This document shows, in pieces, positions 32,451 to 40,216 of a stretch of DNA of 64,000 nucleotides. The notes beneath the pieces are model-generated. The model saw only the letters and a program-made list of their open reading frames with translations. It did not search any database and was not told the origin of the DNA. A program made the position numbers and the translations under genes. The number at the start of each line of letters is the position of its first letter. The stretch's first letter is position 1. This DNA comes from Streptomyces xanthochromogenes (GTDB lineage: Bacteria > Actinomycetota > Actinomycetes > Streptomycetales > Streptomycetaceae): NCBI RefSeq assembly GCF_014650455.1, contig NZ_BMUZ01000007.1, forward strand, positions 178,388-242,387, read 5' to 3'.

Positions 32451-34496
32451 ATGACACCGATCAGTCGTAGAGGGTTCGTGGCACTCGGTGCGGGCATGGC
32501 GGCCGGCGCGGTGCTGCCGTCGGGGGCGGCTGCCCAGGCCGCCGGTCCGGCGGTCACGAGCACGGCGGCCGCTTCGGCGACCGGCACCATCAAGGACGTC
32601 AAGCACGTGGTGATCCTGATGCAGGAGAACCGCAGCTTCGACCACTACTTCGGCCGCCTCAAGGGCGTCCGGGGCTTCGGCGACAAGAGCGGCATCCTGC
32701 TCTCGGGCGGACGGCCCGTCTTCAACCAGCCCAACGGCCTCGGCCGCCAGTACCCGTGGAAGCTCAGTTCGACCCCGGCGGCGGGCGGCGTCGACGGCGC
32801 GACCCTCGCCCAGTGCAACGGCGACCTGCCGCACAGCTGGACCTCGCAGCACTCGGCGTGGAACAAGGGCCGGATGGACAACTGGGTCGCGGGCGTGGGC
32901 AACGTCCGCTCGCTCGGCTACCTCGACCGCGGCGACATCCCGTTCCACTACGCGCTGGCCGACAACTACACCATCTGCGACGCCTACTTCAGCGCCACTC
33001 TCAGCGCGACCGGCCCCAACCGCACCTTCCTGTGGAGCGGCAAGGTGGACGCCACCAGCAACGACGGCGGCGACGAGTCGGGCCTGACCTGGGAGACGTA
33101 CGCGGAGGCCCTGCAGCGCGCCGGGGTGAGCTGGAAGGTCTACCAGAACGCGAACGACAACTACGGCGACAACGGTCTCGCCTACTTCTCGAAGTTCACC
33201 GCCGCCAAGGCGGGCGACCCCCTGCACGACCGCGGCATGGGCTCCGTCCCCGCGGTCACCGGCTCCACCCCCGACGACATCGCCGCCGCGATCAAGGCGG
33301 ACGCGCTGAACGGGACGCTCCCCCAGGTGTCCTGGGTGGTCGCCAACCAGGCGTTCTCCGAGCACCCCTACGCCCCGCCCGGCGACGGCGCGCACTTCGT
33401 CGACCTGGTCCACCGCGCGCTCGCCGCGGCTCCGGAGGTCTTCGACTCCACCGTCCTGTTCCTCAACTACGACGAGAACGACGGCTTCTTCGACCACGTG
33501 CCCCCGCCCTCACCGCCCGCCGGAACCGCGGGCGAGTTCCTGAACGGCATCCCCTACGGGCTCGGCTTCCGGGTGCCGATGCTCGTCATGTCGCCCTGGA
33601 CGCGCGGCGGTTGGGTCTCCTCCGAGGTCTTCGACCACACCTCGGTCCTGCGGTTCATGGAGAAGTGGACGGCCGCGATCGGCACCCCGGCGAACTGCCC
33701 CAACATCAGCGCCTGGCGCCGCAAGGTCACCGGCGACCTGACGGGCCTCTTCGACTTCGCCTCGCCGGTGTACGGCATGCCGTCCGGGCTCCCCGGCACG
33801 AAGGTGATCGGCATCGGCACCTGCGGCCCGCTGCCCAACCCGGCTCCCCAGAACAACGCGCTGCCCGAGCAGGAGGCCGGCACCCGCCCGGCCCGCGCGC
33901 TGCCGTACCAGCCCAACGGCAACCTCGACCGGTTCGAGTTCAAGGCCGCCGGGCAGATCGTGGCCTGGTTCGGCATGGCCAACCAGGGCGCCCCCGCCAC
34001 CAGCGCCGCGCATCTGTCCATCCACCCCAACGCCTACCGCGACACCACCCCGTGGCAGTACACGGTCGACCCGGGCGGCACGGCCGCGGACTTCTTCCAG
34101 ATCGGTACGGGCGCGGGCGCGGGCAAGTACGACTTCACCATGGCCGGCCCGAACCGCTTCCTGCGCCGGTTCGTGGGGGACGCCACGAAGGCGGGCAAGT
34201 CCATCGAGGTGGCGGCGCGCTACGCGGTGGAGTCCGGCACGGGCAAGATGGCGATCTGGTTCAAGATGACCAACTCCTCGGCCGCGGCGGTGAAGTTCAC
34301 CATCAGCTCCAACCAGTACCGCACCGGCACCTGGACGTACACCGTCCCGGCGGGCGGCTCCACCGAGGACTTCTTCAACGCGGTGGCGAACCAGAACGGC
34401 TGGTACGACTTCACGATCACGGCGGACTCCGACAGCACGTGGTCGCGGCGGTACACCGGTCACATCGAGACGGGCGCGGCGTCGGTCAGCGGCTGA
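32451..34496 (+). CDS. Tat-secreted phosphocholine-specific phospholipase C
   Basis: 681 residues. A Tat signal (SRRGFVALGAGMAAGAVLPS) precedes the phosphoesterase domain with HVVILMQENRSFDHYFG, YALADNYTICDAYFSATLSA, GPNRTFLWSG and FLNYDENDGFFDHVPPP (metal ligands). Two beta-sandwich DUF756-type repeats close the protein (about residues 490-680; both have an EF-pattern such as GKYDFTMAGPNRFLRRFVGD). It hydrolyses phosphatidylcholine-type lipids outside the cell, freeing phosphorylcholine. The ATG at 32451 opens directly on the Tat motif. The PHO-box-like site suggests a phosphate-starvation role alongside the phosphatase at 26774. Confidence 0.93.
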   Translation: MTPISRRGFVALGAGMAAGAVLPSGAAAQAAGPAVTSTAAASATGTIKDVKHVVILMQENRSFDHYFGRLKGVRGFGDKSGILLSGGRPVFNQPNGLGRQYPWKLSSTPAAGGVDGATLAQCNGDLPHSWTSQHSAWNKGRMDNWVAGVGNVRSLGYLDRGDIPFHYALADNYTICDAYFSATLSATGPNRTFLWSGKVDATSNDGGDESGLTWETYAEALQRAGVSWKVYQNANDNYGDNGLAYFSKFTAAKAGDPLHDRGMGSVPAVTGSTPDDIAAAIKADALNGTLPQVSWVVANQAFSEHPYAPPGDGAHFVDLVHRALAAAPEVFDSTVLFLNYDENDGFFDHVPPPSPPAGTAGEFLNGIPYGLGFRVPMLVMSPWTRGGWVSSEVFDHTSVLRFMEKWTAAIGTPANCPNISAWRRKVTGDLTGLFDFASPVYGMPSGLPGTKVIGIGTCGPLPNPAPQNNALPEQEAGTRPARALPYQPNGNLDRFEFKAAGQIVAWFGMANQGAPATSAAHLSIHPNAYRDTTPWQYTVDPGGTAADFFQIGTGAGAGKYDFTMAGPNRFLRRFVGDATKAGKSIEVAARYAVESGTGKMAIWFKMTNSSAAAVKFTISSNQYRTGTWTYTVPAGGSTEDFFNAVANQNGWYDFTITADSDSTWSRRYTGHIETGAASVSG

Positions 34497-34517
34497 CCGA
34501 CGGCGTTCCGCCCGGCC

Positions 34518-35063
34518 CTACAGCACGTCCCCGTCCCGCCAGTCGAAAGTCAACGGGCTTGCGGCGCAAGGGACTTGTGGCCCCAGGACATAGGTGGTGC
34601 CCTCCTCGTCGGGGAGCGGCACCACCCCGTCCGGCGCCAGCACCTCGATGCGTCCGCCCCACACCTGCCAGCCCCGCGCCCGGTACAGCGGCGCGCCCTT
34701 CGCACTGGCCGACAGGGCACCGAAGGCGTACGCGCCCTCGACGACCCGTTCGAGCGGCGCCATGACGAGCCCGCCGAGCCCGCGCCGCCGCTGGTCCGCG
34801 CGGACGGCGACGCCCTCCACGTAACCGATGCGGTAGGAGCGCCCTGCGTGCAGCACCCGCCGCTGGACCACGCTGCCGTGGGCGACGAGTTCGCCTCCCC
34901 GGTGGACGAGGGCGTGCACGCCGCCGAGGGCGTGGTCCCAGTCGTCGTCGCTGAAGCCGCCCTCAAAGGCGGTGTCGAGCAGGGCCCGGATGCCGGCCAG
35001 CTCGGTGGAGGTCAGCTCGGCGGTGTGCGCGGTGCGTTGTGTCACGTCCATGACCCGGATCAT
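34518..35063 (-). CDS. AAC(2')-type N-acetyltransferase (GNAT)
   Basis: 181 residues, the same length I recall for AAC(2')-Ic. Family landmarks are DDDWDHALGGVHALVHRGGE, VAHGSVVQRRVLHAGRSYR, the acetyl-CoA segment GYVEGVAVRADQRRRGLGG, AYAFGALSASAKGAPLYRAR and the ending LTFDWRDGDVL. Chromosomal AAC(2') enzymes acetylate the 2' amine of some aminoglycosides in vitro; the native substrate is often unknown. The start at 35063 has GAAGGG 6-7 bases upstream, inside the arm of a hairpin; an ATG at 35051 is the alternative. It converges on the phospholipase gene. Confidence 0.88.
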   Translation of the reverse strand: MIRVMDVTQRTAHTAELTSTELAGIRALLDTAFEGGFSDDDWDHALGGVHALVHRGGELVAHGSVVQRRVLHAGRSYRIGYVEGVAVRADQRRRGLGGLVMAPLERVVEGAYAFGALSASAKGAPLYRARGWQVWGGRIEVLAPDGVVPLPDEEGTTYVLGPQVPCAASPLTFDWRDGDVL

Positions 35064-35066
35064 CCC

Positions 35067-35104
35067 AGCCCTTCCGGCGATCGGGAACGAGCGCCGGAAG
35101 GGCT
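35067..35104 (-). terminator. Hairpin between the FG-GAP gene and AAC(2')
   Basis: A 13-bp perfect stem, AGCCCTTCCGGCG (35067-35079) with its complement at 35092-35104, and a 12-base loop. On the - strand the 3' arm contains GGAAGGG, the likely ribosome site of the AAC(2') gene, so in a read-through transcript the site is paired. Confidence 0.75.
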
Positions 35105-35125
35105 CAGGACCGGCCGGGGCCCCGG

Positions 35126-36334
35126 TCAGAACAGCCGGTCGCTCCGGTCCAGGTCGATGACGTACTCGCCCGCCGAGAGCCTGCCGCCCGCCAGGCCGCT
35201 GTAGATCCGGGTGAAGGTGCCGGTGCCGAGCAGATCCGGGTGCCCGTCCCCGTTGTAGTCGCCGACGCCGATGAGGGAGTCGTAGGCGCCCCAGCCACCG
35301 GTGCCGATCATGACGCGGGTGCCGAACCAGCCGCGGCCGTTGCCGGGGTAGAGCCACAGTTTGCCCGAGTTGTCGCTGACCACGAGGTCGTTCTTGCCGT
35401 CGCCGTTCAGGTCGCCAGGACCGGCGAAGGCCTTCATGACGTTCCAGCCGCCGCCGATGAGCAGACGCTTGCCGAACCAGCCCCGGCCGTTGCCCGGGTA
35501 CATCCAGAGCTGTCCCGAGGTGTCGCGGGCCAGCAGGTCGCCCTTGCCGTCACCGTTGAGGTCTCCCGCGGCCTGGATCGCGCTCATGGTGTTCCAGCCG
35601 CCGCCGATGAGCAGCCGGGTACCGAACCAGCCCCGGCCGTTGCCCGGGTACATGTAGAGGTTGCCGGCGGTGTCCCGGGCCAGCAGGTCCTCGTTGCCGT
35701 CGCCGGTGAGGTCGCCGTGCCGGGTCAGGGCGGTCATGGAGTTCCAGCCGCCGCCGATCGGGAAGTTCCTGCCGTCGCCCAGGAACCACAGCCGTCCCGC
35801 ATAGCTGCGCTGAAGCAGGTCGGGCGACCCGTCGCGGTCGAGGTCCCCGAACGGCTGGGCGGACATCGTGCCGGGGAAGATCTGGGTCGACCAGTCGACG
35901 TTCTCGGTGCCGCCCTGGCACTCCCGCCAGGTGTGCGCCCAGCGGGCGGAACCGAGGTTGTTGTCCAGATGGCTGTTCTTGTCGGCGAACTCGGACAGCT
36001 CGATGCCGGAACCGTCCCCGTCGCTCCCCGCGCTGACCTCGACGTCGTGGACGGCGTCGAGGTACTCGTAGTTGGTCCGGCTGTAGAGGCAGAGGTCTTC
36101 GTAGCCCGTGCGGTTGATGACCGAGGACGCCTTGAAGCGCCAGGAGCCGAAGTCGCGCTGCGGCGTCGAGTACGACGCCATCGCGCCCTGCCCTTCGGCA
36201 CCCTCGAAGACGCAGAACTTGCCCTGCGGGCAGCGGTCGAAGCCGGTCGCGGCCTGGGCCGGGACGACGGAGGTCGCGACGAGACCCAGGGCGGCGGCAG
36301 CCGTCACCAGGGCAGCGCGAAACGTGGTGCGCAT
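35126..36334 (-). CDS. Secreted FG-GAP/VCBS repeat protein with I36-like N-terminal domain
   Basis: 402 residues. A Sec signal (FRAALVTAAAALGLVATSVV, cleaved at AQA) is followed by a small Cys-containing domain (FDRCPQGKFCVFEGAEGQGA; YEDLCLYSRTNYEYLD) like the peptidase-inhibitor I36 family. Five FG-GAP-like units then end with Ca-binding-type loops (DLDRDGSPDLL, DLTGDGNEDLL, DLNGDGKGDLL, DLNGDGKNDLV, DYNGDGHPDLL), forming a partial beta-propeller. The middle units share the block PGNGRGWFG in 150-base repeats. The ATG at 36334 has GGGGGGAACC upstream. It probably acts as an extracellular binding or inhibitor protein; the target is unknown. Confidence 0.85.
   Translation of the reverse strand: MRTTFRAALVTAAAALGLVATSVVPAQAATGFDRCPQGKFCVFEGAEGQGAMASYSTPQRDFGSWRFKASSVINRTGYEDLCLYSRTNYEYLDAVHDVEVSAGSDGDGSGIELSEFADKNSHLDNNLGSARWAHTWRECQGGTENVDWSTQIFPGTMSAQPFGDLDRDGSPDLLQRSYAGRLWFLGDGRNFPIGGGWNSMTALTRHGDLTGDGNEDLLARDTAGNLYMYPGNGRGWFGTRLLIGGGWNTMSAIQAAGDLNGDGKGDLLARDTSGQLWMYPGNGRGWFGKRLLIGGGWNVMKAFAGPGDLNGDGKNDLVVSDNSGKLWLYPGNGRGWFGTRVMIGTGGWGAYDSLIGVGDYNGDGHPDLLGTGTFTRIYSGLAGGRLSAGEYVIDLDRSDRLF
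35320..35660. repeat. 150-base tandem repeats within the FG-GAP gene
   Basis: The segment CCGAACCAGCC followed by CGGCCGTTGCC recurs at 35322, 35472 and 35622, exactly 150 bases apart, encoding 50-residue units. The near-identity in bases suggests recent duplication or gene conversion. Confidence 0.8.
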
Positions 36335-36520
36335 GGAAGGTTCCCCCCAAAGGAACGACTCGCCCGGGCATGTGAGCCGAGCGAGAGCTGCATAGTAGTG
36401 GCCGCACAGGAACCTCACAGCACGGGACGGGCGAACCGCTTTCCGTCCGCCCCGCGGCCCCCGGCGCGCGCACACTCGCCACCCTGCACGGACTTTCAAG
36501 TCACGTGTGCACCAAGGGAC

Positions 36521-36549
36521 TTGGACTGGACCAGCCCGCCCGTCAGACT
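36521..36549 (+). promoter_or_regulatory. Promoter for a leaderless nitroreductase mRNA
   Basis: TTGGAC (36521-36526) and CAGACT (36544-36549) are 17 bp apart. The -10 ends 6 bases before the ATG at 36556, so transcription would begin at or next to the start codon. Confidence 0.55.
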
Positions 36550-36555
36550 CGCTCC

Positions 36556-37260
36556 ATGCCCACACCTACCGAGCAGCACTGGACCCCCGTCCACGGCGAG
36601 CCCTACCGGCCCGTCCCCTACCGCCCGGCCCGCATGGCCACGGCCGAGACCCTGGCGCGGGCCGCCGAGCTGCGCGCCCGCATGGACGAGCGCCGTACCG
36701 TGCGCAGCTTCTCGCCGGACCCGGTGCCCGAGCAGGCCGTCCGGGACGCGGTCGCCTGCGCCGCGACCGCGCCCTCCGGCGCCCATCAGCAGCCGTGGAC
36801 GTTCGTCCTGGTCAAGGACGCGGACGTACGGCGCAGGATTCGCGAGGCGGCCGAGGAGGAAGAGCGGATCTCCTACGACGGGCGCCTCGGCGAGGAGTGG
36901 CTCGCGGCGCTGCGGCCGATCGGCACGGACTCGGTGAAGACCCATCTCACCGACGCCCCGGCCCTGCTCGTCGTCTTCCAGCAGCGCTACTGGCTGGCCG
37001 AGGACGGCACCAAGCACAAGCACTACTACGTGGACGAATCGGTCGGCATCGCGGTGGGCCTGCTCCTTTCCGCGCTGCACCAGTCGGGCCTGGCCGCCCT
37101 GGTGCACACGCCGAGCCCGATGCGGTTCCTGTCCGAGGTGCTCGACCGCCCCGCGAACGAGAAGGCGTTCGCCGTCATACCGGTCGGCTATCCGGCCGAC
37201 GACTGCGAGGTGCCCGACCTGGTCCGCAAGTCCCTCGACCAGGTGCTCGTCGAGATCTGA
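36556..37260 (+). CDS. Nitroreductase family oxidoreductase
   Basis: 234 residues. The FMN-binding N-terminus has RMDERRTVRSFSPDPVPEQA and VACAATAPSGAHQQPWTFVL; the second half has DESVGIAVGLLLSALHQSGL and the closing VIPVGYPADDCEVPDL. The layout resembles iodotyrosine deiodinase/BluB-like nitroreductases, but the substrate cannot be assigned. The ATG at 36556 (MPTPTEQHW) lies 6 bases after a -10-like hexamer and lacks a ribosome site, suggesting a leaderless mRNA. It converges on pruA with a shared terminator. Confidence 0.87.
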   Translation: MPTPTEQHWTPVHGEPYRPVPYRPARMATAETLARAAELRARMDERRTVRSFSPDPVPEQAVRDAVACAATAPSGAHQQPWTFVLVKDADVRRRIREAAEEEERISYDGRLGEEWLAALRPIGTDSVKTHLTDAPALLVVFQQRYWLAEDGTKHKHYYVDESVGIAVGLLLSALHQSGLAALVHTPSPMRFLSEVLDRPANEKAFAVIPVGYPADDCEVPDLVRKSLDQVLVEI

Positions 37261-37293
37261 GCGGGCGGCCCGCTCGGAGACGGGCGGACATGG

Positions 37294-37341
37294 AAACCGC
37301 CCCCGTCCTCGGTTGGGGGACCAAGGACGGGGGCGGGGTTT
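37294..37341. terminator. Bidirectional terminator between nitroreductase and pruA
   Basis: CCGCCCCCGTCCT (37297-37309) pairs perfectly with AGGACGGGGGCGG (37324-37336), flanked by AAA and TTT, between convergent stops. Confidence 0.9.
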
Positions 37342-37357
37342 CGGTGCGCCTACGGGA

Positions 37358-38989
37358 TCAGCCCATGTGCGGGTAGCCGTAGTCGGTCGGCGGAACCAGC
37401 GTCTCCTTGATGGCGCGGGTCAGCGTCCAGCGCATCAGGTTCTGCGGGGCGCCCGCCTTGTCGTTGGTGCCGGAGGCGCGGCCGCCGCCGAAGGGCTGCT
37501 GGCCGACGACGGCGCCGGTCGACTTGTCGTTGATGTAGAAGTTGCCCGCCGCGTAGCGGAGCTTCTCCATCGTGTGGGCCGCCGCGGCGCGGTCGTTGGA
37601 GATGACGGCGCCGGTCAGGGCGTAGTCGGAGGCCGACTCCATCTGCTCCAGCATCTCGTCGTACTTGGCGTCGTCGTAGACGTGGACCGCCAGGATCGGG
37701 CCGAAGTACTCGGTCGTGAAGACCTCGTTCGCCGGGTCGGTGCACTCGATGACGGTCGGGCGCACGAAGTAGCCCACCGAGTCGTCGTAGCTGCCGCCCG
37801 CGACGATCGTGCAGGAGGCGTCCGCCTTCGCCCGGTCGATCGCGGCCTTGTTCTTCGCGAAGGAGCGCTCGTCGATGACCGCGCCGATGAAGTTCGACAG
37901 GTCGGTGACGTCACCCATGGAGATGCCGTCGACCTCGGCCGCGAACTCCTCCTTGAAGCCGTCGTTCCAGATCGACGCCGGGACGTAGGCGCGCGAGGAC
38001 GCGGAGCACTTCTGGCCCTGGTACTCGAAGGAGCCACGGGTCAGCGCGGTCTTCAGGACGGCCCGGTCGGCGCTGGGGTGCGCGACGACGAAGTCCTTGC
38101 CGCCGGTCTCGCCGACCAGACGCGGGTAGGTGCGGTACTTCTCGATGTTCGTGCCGACGGTCTTCCACAGGTGCTGGAAGGTCTTGGTCGAACCGGTGAA
38201 GTGGATGCCGGCCAGGTCGCGGTGGCCCAGGGCGACCTCGGAGACGGCCAGGCCGTCACCGGTGACGAGGTTGATGACGCCCTTGGGCAGACCGGCCTCC
38301 TCCAGGAGCTGCATGAGCAGCACGGCGGCGTGGGTCTGCGTCGGGGACGGCTTCCACACGACGACGTTGCCCATCAGGGCCGGGGCGGTCGGCAGGTTGC
38401 CCGCGATGGCCGTGAAGTTGAACGGCGTGATCGCGTAGACGAAGCCTTCGAGCGGGCGGTGGTCCATCCGGTTCCACACGCCCGGCGAGTTCGCCGGGGG
38501 CTGCTCGGCGAGCAGGTTGCGGGCGTAGTGGACGTTGAAGCGCCAGAAGTCGACGAGCTCGCAGGGGGTGTCGATCTCGGCCTGCTGCGCGGTCTTCGAC
38601 TGGCCCAGCATGGTGGAGGCGGCCAGCGTCTCGCGCCAGGGGCCCGAGAGCAGCTCGGCGGCGCGCAGGATGATCGCGGCGCGGTCGTCGAAGGACATCG
38701 CGCGCCAGGCCGGGGCGGCCGCGAGGGCGGCGTCGACCGCGTCCTTGGCGTCCTGCTCGGTGGCGTTGGCGTAGGTGCCGATGACGGCCCGGTGGTTGTG
38801 CGGCTGCACGACGTCGAAGCGCTCGCCGCCGCCCATCCGCTTCTCGCCGTTGATGGTCATCGGCAGGTCGACGGGGTTCTCCGCCAGTTCCTTGAGCTTG
38901 GCTTCCAGACGGGCGCGCTCCGGGGAACCAGGGGCGTAGCCGTGCACCGGCTCGTTGACCGGGGTGGGGACCTGGGTCACAGCGTCCAT
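37358..38989 (-). CDS. pruA: 1-Pyrroline-5-carboxylate (glutamate semialdehyde) dehydrogenase
   Basis: 543 residues. It oxidises glutamate-gamma-semialdehyde to glutamate with NAD, the second step of proline breakdown. Aldehyde dehydrogenase motifs are FVYAITPFNFTAIAGNLPTA, VVWKPSPTQTHAAVLL, FTGSTKTFQHLWKTV, the Glu region LVGETGGKDFVV and the catalytic Cys in YQGQKCSASSRAYVP. The C-terminus has AAGNFYINDKSTGAVVGQQP. AAGGAG lies before the ATG at 38989. It is the second gene after proline dehydrogenase (89-base gap) and ends at a bidirectional terminator. Confidence 0.95.
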   Translation of the reverse strand: MDAVTQVPTPVNEPVHGYAPGSPERARLEAKLKELAENPVDLPMTINGEKRMGGGERFDVVQPHNHRAVIGTYANATEQDAKDAVDAALAAAPAWRAMSFDDRAAIILRAAELLSGPWRETLAASTMLGQSKTAQQAEIDTPCELVDFWRFNVHYARNLLAEQPPANSPGVWNRMDHRPLEGFVYAITPFNFTAIAGNLPTAPALMGNVVVWKPSPTQTHAAVLLMQLLEEAGLPKGVINLVTGDGLAVSEVALGHRDLAGIHFTGSTKTFQHLWKTVGTNIEKYRTYPRLVGETGGKDFVVAHPSADRAVLKTALTRGSFEYQGQKCSASSRAYVPASIWNDGFKEEFAAEVDGISMGDVTDLSNFIGAVIDERSFAKNKAAIDRAKADASCTIVAGGSYDDSVGYFVRPTVIECTDPANEVFTTEYFGPILAVHVYDDAKYDEMLEQMESASDYALTGAVISNDRAAAAHTMEKLRYAAGNFYINDKSTGAVVGQQPFGGGRASGTNDKAGAPQNLMRWTLTRAIKETLVPPTDYGYPHMG

Positions 38990-39078
38990 GATTCCTTGAC
39001 TCCTTTGTCCTGTGTGAGGGGTGTTCGGGTGAACGGAGGCTCGGGGCCTGTCCGAAAAATCCGTGGTCCTGGGGACGA

Positions 39079-40005
39079 CTAGTTCTTGGTGATCATCGAG
39101 CGGACGAAGAACAGCAGGTTGGCCGGCTTCTCCGCGAGGCGCCGCATGAAGTAGCCGTACCAGTCGGTGCCGTACGCCGTGTAGACGCGCATCCGGTGCC
39201 CTTCGGCGGCGAGCCGCAGGTGCTCCTCGCTGCGGATCCCGTACAGCATCTGGAACTCGTACTCGTCCAGCTTGCGCCCGGCGCGGCGGGCGAGCTCCTG
39301 GCCGATGGCTATCAGACGCGGGTCGTGGGACCCGATCATCGGGTAGCCCTCGCCCTCCATGAGGATCTTCAGGATGCGGACGTACGCCTTGTCGATCTCG
39401 CTCTTGTCGAGGTAGGCGACCTCGGCGGGCTCCTTGTAGGCGCCCTTCACGATCCGCACCCGGCTGCCCGCGGCGGCCAGGCGCCGGGCGTCGTCCTCGG
39501 TGCGGAAGAGGTCGGCCTGGATGACGCAGCCGGTCTGCGGGAAGTCCTTCCGCAGCTCCTCGTGGATGGCGAACATCGAGTCGAGGGTGGTGTGGTCCTC
39601 GGCGTCCAGGGTGACCGTGGTGCCGATCGCGGCGGCGGCCTCGACGACCGGGCGCACATTGGCGAGGGCCAGCTCGTGGCCGCCCTCAAGGGCCTGGCCG
39701 AACATCGAGAGCTTCACCGACATCTCGGCCTTGGTGCCGTGACCGAGGTCCCTGAGCCGCTCGATGAGCTCCAGGTAGGCGTCGCGCGCGTGGGCGGCCT
39801 GCTCGGGGGTGGTGATGTCCTCGCCCACCACGTCCAGGGTGAGCTCCAGCCCCTTGCCGACCATCTCCTCGACGATGCGGACCACCTGGTCGACGCTCTC
39901 GCCGGGGATGAACCGGTTCACCACGGGCTTGGTCACCGGGGCGGCCGAAACGAGCTTGCGCATCTTGTCGCTGCGCGACGCGGCGAGGATCACGGGACCC
40001 AGCAC
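39079..40005 (-). CDS. Proline dehydrogenase (monofunctional)
   Basis: 308 residues, FAD-dependent TIM barrel oxidising proline to pyrroline-5-carboxylate at the membrane. Key segments are TLDVVGEDITTPEQAAHARD, MSVKLSMFGQALEGG, LDAEDHTTLDSMFAIHEELR, RIVKGAYKEPAEVAYLDKS, the YEFQMLYGIRSEEHLRL active-site stretch and RVYTAYGTDWYGYFMRRLAE. The start is GTG at 40005 with GGAGGTG upstream. It heads the putative operon with pruA and is divergent from a PucR regulator that probably activates it in response to proline. Enzymes of this kind are usually named PutB/PRODH when separate from PruA. Confidence 0.94.
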   Translation of the reverse strand: MLGPVILAASRSDKMRKLVSAAPVTKPVVNRFIPGESVDQVVRIVEEMVGKGLELTLDVVGEDITTPEQAAHARDAYLELIERLRDLGHGTKAEMSVKLSMFGQALEGGHELALANVRPVVEAAAAIGTTVTLDAEDHTTLDSMFAIHEELRKDFPQTGCVIQADLFRTEDDARRLAAAGSRVRIVKGAYKEPAEVAYLDKSEIDKAYVRILKILMEGEGYPMIGSHDPRLIAIGQELARRAGRKLDEYEFQMLYGIRSEEHLRLAAEGHRMRVYTAYGTDWYGYFMRRLAEKPANLLFFVRSMITKN

Positions 40006-40216
40006 GGGGCACCTCCACGGAAAGAACTAGACGGGGCCGCGACCGGGGCCTTTGGGACGATGGACGCCTTCGGGGCGAAACGGTAACGGCACGGAGAACC
40101 ACCGTGAAACCTATGGATCCCCCCGATCCTCTGCCATGGACAGCTGTCACGCATCCGTGGCCCAGATCTCATACACATGTCTGAAGCGCGGCGCGCGATG
40201 AGCGAGAATGGCTTCC

